Assembly: GCA_032716605.1 (NCBI GenBank)
Contig: CM064552.1
Coordinates: forward strand, 16,498,038-16,562,037
Direction: 5' to 3'
Source: Paralithodes platypus
Taxonomy: Eukaryota; Arthropoda; Malacostraca; Decapoda; Lithodidae
DNA length: 64,000 nt
The notes beneath the pieces are model-generated. The model saw only the letters and a program-made list of their open reading frames with translations, searched no databases and was not told the DNA's origin. Below are positions 8,901 through 20,479 of the stretch, in pieces; position 1 is the first letter of the stretch, and every line of letters begins with the position of its first letter. Made by a program: the position numbers and the translations under genes.

Positions 8901-10190
8901 CTAGTACTGCATAGTTTTTTTTAAGGACCCATATTGGGCCCGAACCAGATTTAAAGCAAGAGAAAATGCTTGACTAACCCAGTGGTTCCATAAATAATAA
9001 TTGATGTGTTCTTATAGGACAAACTAAAGAGAAAGATACTAGACTTATGTACATTAATAAAATGATGATGTGTTAATAGGATACTAGTTATTCTTGATAG
9101 ATAAGGCTCCATGCCGATTAGCTATCAATAGTATAGGATCTGGTAGGAGAGCAAATAGTTATTAACATTAAAGTAAGAGGGGATAATTCTTAACTAGACA
9201 AGCAACCATAAGGCTCAGGGGAATAAAGAATAGTTGCAATTAGATCAGCTTTAGTTTGAGAAATAGGTAAGGACACTAGTCCGTATGATCGACGAAATCT
9301 TTGTGTTATAAAGGAAACATTATCTATTATATTATTTGAAGGAATATTCGGTCAAATCTATGTAAAGGATTAAAGCGGTGAATCTTGTTCATGTAGGGGT
9401 TTTGAGGTATTGATTATAGTAAGCCATTTGCTGAGATATATTAGGTGGTATATGTGACCTATGACTTATTGGTAATAGGGTTAAGAGAATATATAATCTC
9501 AGTGTTCTGATAGGGCGATCGAGGTCAAGTATACTATAGCAACGCCCTGGTCTTTTGAGTAAATATATCGTATCGGGTTAAGAGAATATATTATCTAAGA
9601 GTATTCTAAATAGGGCAATTGAGGTCAAGTGTCGGAATGCCCTGGTCTTTTGAGTAAATATATTGTATAGGGTTCAGAGAATATATAATCTAAGAGTATT
9701 CTAAATAGGGCGATTGAGGTCAAGTGTCTTAATGCCCTGGTCTTTTGAGTAAATATATTGTATATGGTTCAAAGAATATATAATCTAAAAGTGTAATATG
9801 TAGTAACGCCCTGGTCTCTAGAGTAGAAATATTAGGGCCCGGTAAAGTTATATTATTTTGAAGCTTAGTTAGGAATATATCTCTAATTCTAGAGAGGGAA
9901 ATAAGGGTCGGATTTATGAATGCCCTGGTCTCTTGAGTAGACATAGCAGGGCCCGGTAAAACTATCTTATCTTGGAGACTAGTAACTTGCCTTTGGATCG
10001 AAGTCGAAGTGAGTCAATACCTGAATAGCGGGAACCCAAATAGGTGGTAACGGGAGCTCTCGAGTTCCAATGTACTAACCTATGGTGGGTCGACGAAATA
10101 TTCAATCTGTGTCTTGAACTCATTTCGGCCCGAAGGTTGGTAGTAGGGTTTGTTAAATAAAGTATACAAACTTCTAAATGACTGTCAAAT
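8901..10190. repeat. Unclassified AT-rich region with 95-97 bp tandem repeat
   Basis: Clear tandem units begin with gggttaagagaatatataat-type sequence at 9478, 9575, 9670 and 9766, each containing tagggcgattgaggtcaag and aatgccctggtcttttgag. Diverged gccctggtctcttgag units continue to about 9970. No coding frame of note. The region from 8901 to 9470 shows nothing recognisable. Confidence 0.7.
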
Positions 10191-10297
10191 TATTCCCCAC
10201 CTTAGTAGTATATTTAGAATAAGAAAATTAGTACTACTGTACAATAATAACAATCGAAAAAGATAAACAAAAGAAAAAGATAAACAATTAATAAATA

Positions 10298-11197
10298 CAG
10301 TCAGCCCTCCATTTAACGGACTTTTAGGGGGGAAGCGAAGTCCGTTAAGTGCAAAAGTCTGTTAAGTGCAAATGACCTCTGAAAAGTGGTTAGGCCCTAG
10401 CCTAGGCCTAGGCTATTCATTAATAAAATGACAAAAATTCGTTTTTTCGTACCTTATTTACATACTATGGTACACAATGCTAATATAATTGCCCAATAAT
10501 GTATATAATGCTTATTGTTTGGCATTATGAGTATTGTACATATCAGTAATGGGCGAAATTGTAAATAAACCCTATCCTGGAGACGCCATTTGCAATGTTT
10601 ACATTTTGGCGTCCCTGTTCAGTCAAACAATACGATGCAGGGTCTGTTTTGGTACGCAATACTGTAGCCTACTATTTTGGATACTACCAAAGTATTCATA
10701 GTTCGTAATATTTTATGGGATAAATATAAAGCAATATCAAAGTGTGTTTTATTTATTACAATAATACCCAATAATACCATAATATATTATGTGGATGCAA
10801 ATTTGTAGCCTACGAAATAAAATAAACGAAAAGGTGACGATATTGTTACTGTACCGAAAGTTCAGTGTACCGGATCGTTGTACCGTAGCGTCAGGCCAAA
10901 ACGTAAACATTGCAAATGGCGTCTCCAGGATAGTTACAATTTCGCCCATTACTGATATGTACAATACTCATAATGCCAAACAATAAGCATTATATACATT
11001 ATTGGGCAATTATATTAGCATTGTGTACCATAGTGTTTAGTTTATATGTTACATCTGAGTGTGTGTAGACTCGATACCTGTGTGTAGACTCGATATGTCT
11101 AAAAATTTTGGTTGATTTTAGAGGCCTAATTTACCAGCTGGAGTCCATTAAATCCGAAATCCGTTAAATCGACGTCTGTTAAATGGAGCGTCGACTG
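10298..11197. mobile_element. TA-flanked foldback MITE, intact copy
   Basis: The tips are CAGTCAGCCCTCCATTTAAC and the inverse of CAGTCGACGCTCCATTTAAC, with TA at 10296-10297 and 11198-11199. Removing the 900 bp plus one TA restores the Penelope sequence aataaatacagacaaaaag seen at 18770. Inside is a long inverted repeat (10464-10602 against 10903-11034). A second copy at 49608-52173 holds a LINE. Short ORFs inside are not gene-like. The TIR form suggests pogo/Tigger. Confidence 0.9.
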
Positions 11198-11442
11198 TAC
11201 AGACAAAAAGTAAGCAGAGGTTATACGAGAAACTTCAAGTTAATAATGCATGATTAAAATTATTGATATAAAATTTTAAAATACAGTCACAATAATTGAC
11301 CTTAAAAAGATTAAATTTATGCAACAATCTACTTGCAACAAAACCTCTGTCTACTAAGAGTCTGTATAGTAACCTAGCTCTAGCCCAAAAGTCTTCTACT
11401 TTAGTACAAATTTTACAAAATCTTACTAGCTGGGAATAAAAA

Positions 11443-12384
11443 GTGTGTGATGTCCCCGTGGTTGTTTACTGTATACTGTATATGGATGGAGTCATGAAAG
11501 AAATACTATCAAGAGCAGTGGATGTTGGTGTATCGCTGAAAAGGGAGGGAATTGAGTGGAAGCTACCTATACTGCTGTTTGCGGATGATACAGTTCTGAT
11601 GAGTGATAATGAATGGGAGTTGCAGGGTCTGGTAAATGAGTTTGGAACATTGTGCGAAAAACGGAATTTGAAGGTAAATACGGGGAAGAGCAAGGTTATG
11701 GTCTTCGAAAGGGGTGAAGTCACAGAGTGTGAGGTGAAGCTGAACGGTCAGGCTATGGAGATCGTCAACTCTTTTAAGTATCTGGGCAGTGTGTTGAGTA
11801 AAGATGGGACTATGGATGAAGAGGTGCGAGAGAGGGTACAACAGGGGAAGAGGGTTGTAGGAACGCTAAAAGCAGTAACAAGAAATAGGGTGGTCAGTAT
11901 GGAAGTGAAGAAGTCCTTGCGTGACAGTGTGGTAATCCCGACACTGACTTACGGAAGCGAAGCATGGACGTTGGTTGAGAGACTCAGACCAAGAGTGAGA
12001 GCAGTGGAAATGAATTACTTAAGGAGTGCGTGCGGAGTTACATGGAGGGATAGACAGACTAATGAGGAAGTAAGGAGGAGGTGTGGTGTGGAGGTAGATG
12101 TGCTAAAAAGTGTGAAAAGGAACAACTTGAGATGGTTCGGCCATATGGAATGTATGGAAAGCGAGAGAATAACTAGGAGGGTGTATGAGAGCGAGGTGGA
12201 GGGACAGAGGGGGAGAGGTAGACCGAATATGAGGTGGAAGGATGGAGTGAGGAACTACATGAACGAAGGCGGTGCTGGTTGGGGGGAGGGGCGTCGACTG
12301 ACTGGGGACAGAGGTGCATGGGGGCGGTTCGTTCATGGCCACCCCTTCGGGGATCACGGCATCAGGCAATAGATAGATAGATAG
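11443..12384 (+). pseudogene. RTE-like LINE, 5'-truncated, RT C-terminus and tail
   Basis: One open frame (11443-12372) covers the end of the reverse transcriptase, with FADDTVLM at the catalytic YADD position, followed by the C-terminal domain typical of RTE-like LINEs (LTYGSEAWTL, then LRWFGHMECM). The 5' part of the element is absent, so no start codon of its own is implied. It ends in a GATA repeat (12369-12384). It is inserted in the minus-strand Penelope fragment with a short A-rich duplication. The copy at 44655 is nearly identical. Confidence 0.85.
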
Positions 12385-12988
12385 AAAACAAATTATGTTA
12401 TTTTACTATCAATATTACTACTAGGGAAAGGAAAGTTTATTACGTTAAAATTAAACTTTGTGGTATATTGTAAGTGTGCACTTTTCATTAACAATCTGAA
12501 TATTTATTATTATGATCTCTCCACTAACCAACTTTACTCCTAAACTTGATTAATGAAATGTGGCAATCTGGGAATTTGAACCCAGGACGCTCACATTTAC
12601 GTTACCTTATGTGAGGGGAATGGAATTTGGATAAATTTGTTTAGCGACTTGATTAAAGTTTAACATATTGCAAACGAGAATATCATCAATATATCTACTA
12701 TTATTACTTAACAATTTAGCAAGTGCTAATTTTTCTGGAATGTTATTTTTCTTGCTACATACATACATACATACATGTATGATCAACTAATCACGGAATC
12801 TCTAGATGCACTAACATACTTTTTAATCTTTCAGATTTTATAGACTATAATTATAATAAGCTTAAAGCTGATTTAATAAATTTACATAAACATTTTGTAA
12901 TCACTACAGTAGATAAAGCCAGCAATAATTATAGCTTCACATGTAAGAAATTTTATCTTGAAAACATGAAAAAAGAATTAGGTATTAA

Positions 12989-13590
12989 CCTAACAAGTGC
13001 GCATGGGGGTAATTGGAAACGTCCCCCTGTGCTGACATATTTGAGGTGTTTCCGTCACTAAAATATTCATTGTGCCATTAATAGCATTAATACTTATCCA
13101 TATGCGCCTATTATGGGTTGATTATAAAGGTATTAACCTGAAACAACAATAAAACGAGTGAAAACAGCGTTTGGATGGTCAAAATCGGAGATATAGCCCG
13201 CGAGTTGTATAATGTATGGGTGAGGCAAGCTGCTTTCCCGCCAATTTCCCCCAAGGCCACTGAGACACAGTCGATCGATACTCTCTCTCTCTCTCTCTTG
13301 CACTCGCTTGCCATCAGTGATGACAACACCCTGCTTGCAACTCGCTAATGTTAGCACAAAAATATACCTCAGAATAAGGGAATAACAGGGAAAATAGGTG
13401 ATAACTGAAGGAGAGGAGGAAAGTGGGGAAGGAGGGGAGGTAGAGGACTGAGATTTTGCATGGCCCAGGGGCCAAAAAAAATAAAAAAATAAAAAAATAA
13501 AAAAATATATAGCCTATATTTTTTTTTTTCGATGTCAAAAGTTGATTTTTTTTTTCACTCACTCTTAAGAGTCTCCCCGCAGTTCCCGGG
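12989..13590. mobile_element. TTAA-bounded element inside Penelope RT
   Basis: It is flanked by TTAA at 12985-12988 and 13591-13594. The tips CCTAACAAGTGCG and, inverted, CCCGGGAACTGCGG are imperfectly related. The uninterrupted paralogue at 19100 fixes the insertion point. It contains a CT repeat near 13281-13300 and A-rich runs at 13476-13510. No ORF is gene-like. Confidence 0.75.
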
Positions 13591-13595
13591 TTAAG

Positions 13596-14435
13596 GGTAA
13601 CATATTACGTAAAAATACTTGCGGTAATTCTGTTTATGAAATTCAAAATAATCTGAATATTGATAACTTAATCGATGAACATACCAAGAAAAATATAACA
13701 TTTGATATTAAACTTTCTGATAAGAACAAGTGCATTGCAAAATTATACATGTTACCTAAATTTCATAAAAGACCTTATAAATATCGCTTTATTGCCGGAG
13801 CAAAATTTGCTACCACTAAAACTCTATCAGAACAAGTCGTAAATTGCTTAAAATACATTAAAAGTACTCCTAAAAGATATTGTAATACCATCATGAGAAG
13901 AACTGGCATTAACTATTATTGGAGTGTTGACAATTCGTTAGAAGTTATTGATAAAATAAATACCATGCCGAAAGTTACCTCGGTACATAGCTTCGACTTT
14001 TCAACTTTGTATACCAATTTGCCTTTAGATTTAGTATATTCAGAGCTTTGCTTTATTATAGATTTGCACTTTGACAGGTTCGTTAGGAATGGTAATTATT
14101 TCATAAATGTTTATACATATTTTAATAATGCATCACTTAGCTCTACTCCCACTAGTTCTGTATATTTTGATAGAACTAAACTTAAAGATGCCCTTAAATT
14201 CCTCCTTTTCAATACTTATGTTAAATTCGGGCCGTACATTTTCAAACAAATATTAGGAATTCCTATGGGTGGAAATGCTAGCCCTTTAATTGCAGACTTA
14301 TTCTTGCTTGCTTTAGAATTTAAATATATAAAAGACTTAGTTGACAGTAGCAAGAAAAATAAAATCCCAGAAAAATTAGCACTTGCTAAATTGTTAAGTA
14401 ATAATAGTATATATATTGATGATATTCTTGTTTGA
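13596..14435 (+). CDS. Penelope-like reverse transcriptase, core domain
   Basis: Penelope-like RTs are related to telomerase and copy their own RNA at a nicked site. The frame is open from the TTAA site at 13596; the first ATG is 13749. It shows MLPKFHKRPYKYRFIAG (fingers), SFDFSTLYTNLPLD (catalytic motif A), GIPMGGNASPLIADLFL (motif B) and YIDDILV (motif C, catalytic DD). It ends at a stop right after motif C, whereas the family usually continues into a thumb region, so this copy is truncated by a nonsense change. No frameshift is seen in the core. Confidence 0.85.
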   Translation, partial: GNILRKNTCGNSVYEIQNNLNIDNLIDEHTKKNITFDIKLSDKNKCIAKLYMLPKFHKRPYKYRFIAGAKFATTKTLSEQVVNCLKYIKSTPKRYCNTIMRRTGINYYWSVDNSLEVIDKINTMPKVTSVHSFDFSTLYTNLPLDLVYSELCFIIDLHFDRFVRNGNYFINVYTYFNNASLSSTPTSSVYFDRTKLKDALKFLLFNTYVKFGPYIFKQILGIPMGGNASPLIADLFLLALEFKYIKDLVDSSKKNKIPEKLALAKLLSNNSIYIDDILV

Positions 14436-14689
14436 AATTTGTTAAATTTTAATCAAGTTGCTAAACTTATTTACCCTAATTCTATTCCCCTCACACAATA
14501 AATTATAAAGTTGAACATTTTCTTGATATAAATATAGATTGTTAATGAACAGTGCATACTTAAAGTATATCACAAAGTTGATGATTTTAATTTTAACGTA
14601 ATAAACTTTCCTTTCCCTAGTAGTAATATCGATAGTAAAATAACTTATAATTGTTTTTATTCCCAATTAATAAGAATTTGTAAAATCTG

Positions 14690-15655
14690 CACTAAAGTAG
14701 ATGACTTTTGGGCTAGAGCTAGGTTACTATACAGACTCTTAGTGGACAGAGGTTTTGAGGCAAGTAAATTGTTCCATAAATTTAATCTTTTTAGGGTCAA
14801 TTATTGTGACTGTATTCTAAAATTTGACATCAATAATTTTAATCAAGCATTTTTAACTTGAAGTTTCTTGTATAACCTCTGCTTACTTTTTGTCTGTATT
14901 TATTGTTTTTTGTCTGTATTTATTGTTTATCTTTTTCTTTTTCTATTATTAATATTAATATTGATGATTTTTTAAATTTATTGTTCTTGTTAAAAGAGTA
15001 CTCTTTGTTTAAATCTGTTGTTACTTCATATTTTGCAATTATTTGTCTTTATATGTATTCATTGTCGATAGTATCAATTGCTTACTTTTGCGATTTCATT
15101 AGTTTATTTGTGCTATAAATGTAGGTTATTTGTAGGGTAGTTATTGATAGGGGTTACTTGAGGCATGCTATGCTTACAGGTACCTACCCGATAGCACTAT
15201 CGTTAGTGAGTGCTGTACTGTATTTTATATATTATTTTGTAATAGTATAGATATCTTATCAATATTTGTATTTTGTACTATTGTTAATGTCTTGTCATAT
15301 TGCAAATTTGATTTTAAATAATATTTTGACATTTAACATGTAGTTTCTTTATTCATTCAGAGTTTAGTCAAATTTGCCAGAACGTCCCGGACTTCCCAAA
15401 CTTGACTACTTCCTTTAACGTGACGATAGTGCGTTGTTATATGTGCGATTAGTTTGCTTGGGAAACAGATTAACTTGCTCATGTAGTAATGTACACCCTA
15501 TGTGGTGGATTGTGTTCTTTTATTTAATAATTTTCATTTTAGTAAGCGTTGTTTCCACATAGCGATTTTGATAATTTAATTTGACTTTATATTGTCCTTG
15601 TCCCAATTTTTGTTTGTTTAGTTTGCAAGTTTTACATTTTAATTTATGGGATACA
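14690..15655 (+). mobile_element. Penelope-like 3' non-coding region joined to next copy's 5' region
   Basis: 14690-15430 recurs in inverse orientation at 17640-18180 and 18310-19000. 15430-15655 recurs at 17360-17640, 18180-18310 and 28270-28540. The 3' part of one copy therefore leads straight into the 5' part of the next. This matches the tandem partial copies and pseudo-LTR structure described for Penelope-like elements. No gene lies here. Confidence 0.7.
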
Positions 15656-15695
15656 TTAGAGCTAATTCTAAGAAATCCATAGATAACCCTATTAA

Positions 15696-15922
15696 CCCTC
15701 TCACGACCATATGACGCAGAGGTTGCCAGATTAGCAATAAGAAATAGAGTTCTCTCACTCTTATAATTACCTCTCCAAAATTAGTTTTCTGCCCACAGCT
15801 AACTCAAAAACAACTGCAGAGGTTAAAGTAACTAAACTAAAGGTTTCTAAATACCCCTGATGGAAACAAAGGCTTTAAAGTATCCCTAATAGGCTCAAAA
15901 GTGCGTCAAGAACGTGAGAGGG
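15696..15922 (+). mobile_element. piggyBac-like MITE (227 bp), copy 1
   Basis: TTAA at 15692-15695 and 15923-15926 bounds a 227 bp element with tips CCCTCTCACG and CGTGAGAGGG. Excision restores the Penelope reading seen at 27250 (cgtattaaagataaagt). A second copy in opposite orientation is at 16400. Confidence 0.9.
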
Positions 15923-16399
15923 TTAAAGATAAAGTTATATCCACTTTAAATTATTCCTCTAAAATTTTAGACAAAATAAATGTTAACAGTTAATTAATTC
16001 TAAGAAAGTGAAGTCCAAGTTGACGGATGGATATAAAGATTTCAAACCATTTTATTTATTCATATGAGCAACCTGTTGGGTCTATTATTTGTAATTATAA
16101 TAAAGTTTTAGAGAATCTTTCAGAAAATAATGTTTTCAATAATAATAAATGGGTATGTGAAAGTCATGGATATGCATAGCGGTTTTGATTAGTTATTTTG
16201 CCTTTATATTGTCTTTGTCCCAGTTTTGGTTTGTTTAGTTTTCAAGTTTTACATTTTAATATGCCAGATGACGGACGTAATGCAATAATAAAGTTCATTA
16301 ATTTTATAGTCCGATAGGTCATATAGTAACAGGTGATGTAGAAATAGTTAAACATTTTGCAAACGACAAATTAGCGGAGCTTTGTCAAAAAGGTTTTAA

Positions 16400-16623
16400 C
16401 CCTCTCCGACATATGACGCGATTTTGAGCCTATTAGGGATACTTTAAAGCCTTTGTTACCATCAGGGGTATTTAGAAACCTTTAGTTTAGTTACTTCAAC
16501 TCTGTAGTTGTCTTTGAGTTAGCTGTGGGCAGAAAACTAATTTTGGAGAGGTAATTATAAGAGTGAGAGAACTATTTCTTATTGCTAATCTGGCAACCTC
16601 TGTGTCATATGAGTCTGAAAGGG
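16400..16623 (-). mobile_element. piggyBac-like MITE (224 bp), copy 2, inverted
   Basis: TTAA at 16396-16399 and 16624-16627 bounds it. The interior is the reverse complement of copy 1 (for example gagcctattagggatacttt). The tips are CCCTCTCCGAC and GTCTGAAAGGG. Excision restores KGFK-F/Y-RI of the Penelope protein. Confidence 0.9.
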
Positions 16624-16931
16624 TTAAATATAGAATAAGGAATGATAAAGTAACATTTGACAACATTTTAAAAGATATTTTTTTTTCAGTTAATAGATTA
16701 AAAGATAAATTGTTAAAAACTGCACGCTGCGATGCGAGGGAGCTAGAAGCATGGTCAAAATTATTGATTAAATTACTGTAATAAGAAATAAAATGTTCTT
16801 TAAAAAAATGTAATCTTTAGGATTTTGTAGACTATAATTATAATAACATGAAAGTTGATTTAATAAATTTGCATAAACATTTTGTAATCACTACAGTAGA
16901 TAAAGCCAGCAATAACTATAGTATAGCTTCA

Positions 16932-17346
16932 GTGGTGATGAGCTGGTCTATCAGAGTGAGAACTGAGCGATCTCTGCCATACCCATAGCTTACTCTGACT
17001 GTTCCTTTTACTTATATATTTTCTAGATCTCAAGTGACGGCGTCTCTTCCGTGGATTGACCTCCCAATCTACCAAGATTGGAAGCCAGAGCATCACATTT
17101 TTCCTTTGCCCCTCAACTTTCTCTTCATAATTGGTGAGGGGCACAGGGCCCTGGGTAGGGCTTTGGTTTCCCGGGCGTTTCCGCACCCTCCTCAGCTCCC
17201 CGCCATGGAGTGGCTTCGGTCGCCCAGGCTTTATTGTGGTCGGCAGGGAGGGTTCTGTGGGGGCGCTCGGTTATGGCCTTGGCCTTGCTCGGGGCCTTGG
17301 GGCTGTTCGGCCAGGCAACTTGGGGAACAACAACAACAACAACAAC
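16932..17346 (+). mobile_element. SINE-like element, 5'-truncated copy
   Basis: It is bounded by a 12 bp duplication, agtatagcttca, at 16920-16931 and 17347-17358, and ends in an (AAC)n tail. It starts gtggtgatgagctggtct, equivalent to 5277 of the longer copy. It sits in a Penelope-like fragment. Confidence 0.9.
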
Positions 17347-17358
17347 AGTATAGCTTCA

Positions 17359-19000
17359 TATTAAAATGTAAAACTTGCAAACTAAACAAACCAAAATTGG
17401 GACAAGGACAATAATTATAAAGTCAAATTAAATTATCAAAATCGCTATGTGGAAACAACGCTTACTAAAATGAAATCTATGAAATAAAAGAACACAATCC
17501 ACCACATAGGGTGTACACTACTACATGAGCAAGTTAATCTGTTTCCCAAGCAAACTAATCGCACACATAACAACGCACTTATCGTCACGTTCAAGGAATT
17601 AGTCAAATTTGGGTAGTCCGGGACGTTCTGGTAAATTTTACTAAACTCTGCATGAATAAAGAAACTACATGTTAAATGTCAAAATATTCATTTAAAATCA
17701 AATTTGCAACATGACAAGACATTAACAATAGTACAAAATACAAATATTGATAAGATATCTATATTATTACAAAATAATATATAAAATACAGTACAGCACT
17801 CACTAACGATAGTGCTATCGGGTAGGTACCTGTAAGCATAGCATGTCTCAAGTGACCCCTATCAATAACTACCCTACAAATAACCTACATTTATCGCACA
17901 AATAAACTAAGGAAATCGCAAAAGCAAGCAATTGATACTATCGACAATGAATACATATAATATAAAGACAAATAATTGCAAAATATGAAGTAACAACAGA
18001 TTTAAACAAAGAGTACTCTTATAACAAGAACAATCAATTTAAAAAAATCATCAATATTAATATTAATAATAGAAAAAGAAAAAGAAAAAGATAAACAATA
18101 AATACAGACAAAAAGTAAGCAGAGGAAAGAAACTTCAAGTTAAAAATGCTTGATTAAAATTATTGATGTCAAATTTTAGAATCCACCACATAGGGTGTAC
18201 ATTACTACATGAGCAAGTTAATCTGTTTCCCAAGCAAACTAATCGCACATATAACAACGCACTATCGTCACGTTAAAGGAATTAGTCAAGTTTGGGAAGT
18301 CCGGGACATTCTGGTAAATTTTTACTAAACTCTGCATGAATAAAGAAACTACATGTTAAATGTCAAAATATTATTTAAAATCAAATTTGCAACATGACAA
18401 GACATTAACAATAGTACAAAATACAAATATTGATAAGATATCTATACTATTACAAAATAACATATAAAATACAGTACAGCACTCACTAACGATAGTGCTA
18501 TCGGGTAGGTACCTGTAAGCATAGCATGCCTCAAGTGACCCCTATCAATAACTACCCTACAAATAACCTATATTTATCGCACAAATAAACTAAGGAAATC
18601 GCAAAAGCAAGCAATTGATACTATCGACAATGAATACATATAATATAGACAAATAATTGCAAAATATGAAGTAACAACAGATTTAAACAGAGTATTCTTT
18701 TAACAAGAACAATCAATTTAAAAAATCATCAATATTAATATTAATAATAGAAAAAGAAAAAGATAAACAATAAATACAGACAAAAAACAATAAATACAGA
18801 CAAAAAGTAAGCAGAGGTTATACAAGAAACTTCAAGTTAAAAATGCTTGATTAAAATTATTGATGTCAAATTATAGAATACAGTCACAATAATTGACCCT
18901 AAAAAGATTAAATTTATGGAACAATTTACTTGCCTCAAAACCTCTGTCTACTAAGAGTCTGTATAGTAACCTAGCTCTAGCCTAGTAACCTGTAATATGT
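17359..19000 (-). repeat. Penelope-like terminal region, two tandem units, inverted
   Basis: Units starting ccaccacatagggtgtaca occur at about 17500 and 18182, a period of about 682 bp. Each is the reverse complement of the 14890-15655 non-coding junction. The second unit continues to the RT end near 18990. This is a direct repeat of the pseudo-LTR-like region. No coding frame. Confidence 0.75.
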
Positions 19001-19075
19001 AAGTAATATGTAAGTAGTAAGTAAGTAATATGTAAGTAGTAAGTAGTAAGTAAGTAATATGTAAGAAATTATATC
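19000..19075. repeat. Short gtaagtaatat tandem repeat
   Basis: Words gtaagtaatat and gtaagtagtaa repeat several times between an inverted and a forward Penelope segment. Confidence 0.7.
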
Positions 19076-20368
19076 TAGAAACCATGAACAAAGAACTAGG
19101 TATTAAAAGTAACAAATTTCATAAAAATATTTGTGGTAATTCTGTTTATGAAATTCAGGAAAATTTAATTGTTGACAACTTAATTAATGAACATACTAAT
19201 AAAAATATAACCTTTGATATTAAACTTTCTGATAAGAACAAGTGCATTGCTAAATTATACATGTTACCCAAATTTCATAAAAGACCTTATAAATATCACT
19301 TTATTGCAGGAGCAAAATTTGCTACCACTAAAACTTTGTCAAAGCAGGTCGTATATTGCTTAAAATACATTAAAAGTACTCATAAACGATATTGTGATCC
19401 TATCAAGAATAGAACTGGCATTAACTATTATTGGAGTATTGACAATTCAGTAGAAGTTATTGATAAACTTAATACCATGCAGAAAGTTACCTCAGTACAT
19501 AGCTTTGACTTTTCAACTTTGTATACCAATTTGCCTTTAGATTTAGTATTTTCAGAACTTTGCTTTTTTATAGACTAGCAGGGGTACCCGGCATTGCCCG
19601 GGTAATCACCATAATCACCATCACTACTACCACCACTACTACTACCATAATCACCATCATCAATCACTACTACCACAATCATCACAATACTACTACTACC
19701 ATAATCACCGGCCTGTGCCTCATTAAACGGCGACCTCGATTTCGGCCGCTAAATGACCTCCAATTTTGGATCCGACCTCATCCGTACCTCCATTTTGGGA
19801 ACTTTCGTTCCATACACCTTTTCGATCGGAGGCCTCCTTCTGCCCCAAACAGCCATTTTTTCGCATTTTTTTCGCTCCCGTATACTACATAAGTTCTGCC
19901 GAAAATTTTATTAAACAAAAGTGTCTCTGATTTCCACTAAACTCGCCTAAAACCATCTCCAAAGCCTGGGCTTTCCAACGGTGCCCCACACTCCCACCTG
20001 GCACCAAAACTGTGGGAGGAGTTTAGTAACAAAGGTCGGGTAACTGACAGACAGACAGACAAACATTGACCTTTATTTATTAAGATTTGAATTTTGACAG
20101 ATTTGTTAGTAGTGGTAATCATTACATAAATATTAATTCATATTTTAATAATGTGTCGCTTAGCTTTGATCCCACTAGTTCAGTATATTTTGATAGACCT
20201 AAACTTAAAGATGCCCTTAAATTTCTCATTTTCAATACTTATGTTAGATTCGGTCCCTACATTTTCAAATAAATATTAGTAATTCCTATGGGTGGAAATG
20301 CTAGCCCTTTAATTGCAGACTTATTCTTGCTTTCTGCTAGAATTTAAATTTATGAAAGACTTAGTTGA
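19060..20368 (+). pseudogene. Penelope-like RT, broken copy
   Basis: The frame at 19084-19575 covers the N-terminal RT region through motif A (SFDFSTLYTNLPLD). A 0.5 kb insertion (about 19576-20082) follows. The RT resumes at about 20086 (FDRFVSSGNHY) and hits TAA at 20270 where the copy at 13749 has CAA, then continues IPMGGNASPLIADLF. It is cut at about 20369 by an RTE-like LINE. It is dead. Confidence 0.85.
19576..20082 (+). mobile_element. Unclassified insertion in Penelope RT
   Basis: It starts tagcaggggtacccggcattg and ends after a gacagacagacagac run with ttgacctttatttattaaga. It includes a long atcacc/tactacc microsatellite (19605-19700). The boundaries come from comparison with 14055-14075. 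The class is not recognised; the tip resembles a family common in arthropods, but I cannot name it. Confidence 0.5.
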
Positions 20369-20479
20369 GTGGTGGGGCGTACCGAGGCCACTGGATCCTA
20401 CCCCCTTGTAATCTCTTGGAGGAAGGTGCTGGGAATGGTCCCGGAGTAGACTGGAGCCGGAGTTCTGGGGGGGGGGGTA

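Larger units (their letters stand above)
10195..12760 (-). mobile_element. Penelope-like 3' region, minus strand, with two insertions
   Basis: The pieces 10195-10297, 11198-11442 and 12385-12760 are the reverse complement of the RT C-terminus and 3' non-coding region at 14380-14940. A 900 bp MITE (10298-11197) and an RTE-like LINE (11443-12384) interrupt it. At about 12760 the match ends at a short acat repeat and an oppositely oriented copy starts near 12830, so the two copies are back to back. Confidence 0.75.
12830..14940 (+). mobile_element. Penelope-like element, RT region (Naiad-type)
   Basis: This copy runs from the RT N-terminal extension (HKHFVITTVDKASNNYS at about 12885-12935) through RT to the 3' non-coding region. 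A 602 bp TTAA element (12989-13590) splits it. Excising that element joins KKELGI to the GNS-YEIQ segment as in the copy at 19084. The downstream sequence continues into another partial copy at 15430. Confidence 0.85.
15655..16931 (+). pseudogene. Penelope-like element, region between nuclease and RT
   Basis: It matches the protein encoded on the minus strand at 27414-26700: FMGYIRANSKK at 15655, then KILDKINVN, HFANDKLAELC and LKDKLLKTARCDARELEAWS. Two TTAA MITEs (15696-15922 and 16400-16623) interrupt it. It has stops and frameshifts and ends in VDKASNNYS, where a SINE-like element entered at 16932. The GIY-YIG part expected upstream is missing; the 5' region joins directly at 15655. Confidence 0.75.

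Noticed and set aside
12560..12605. tRNA T-arm-like sequence (minus strand, ctgggttcaaattcccag)
   Set aside because: Only the T-arm is present; no acceptor, D-arm or anticodon arm can be built around it. It may be part of a small insertion in the Penelope fragment.
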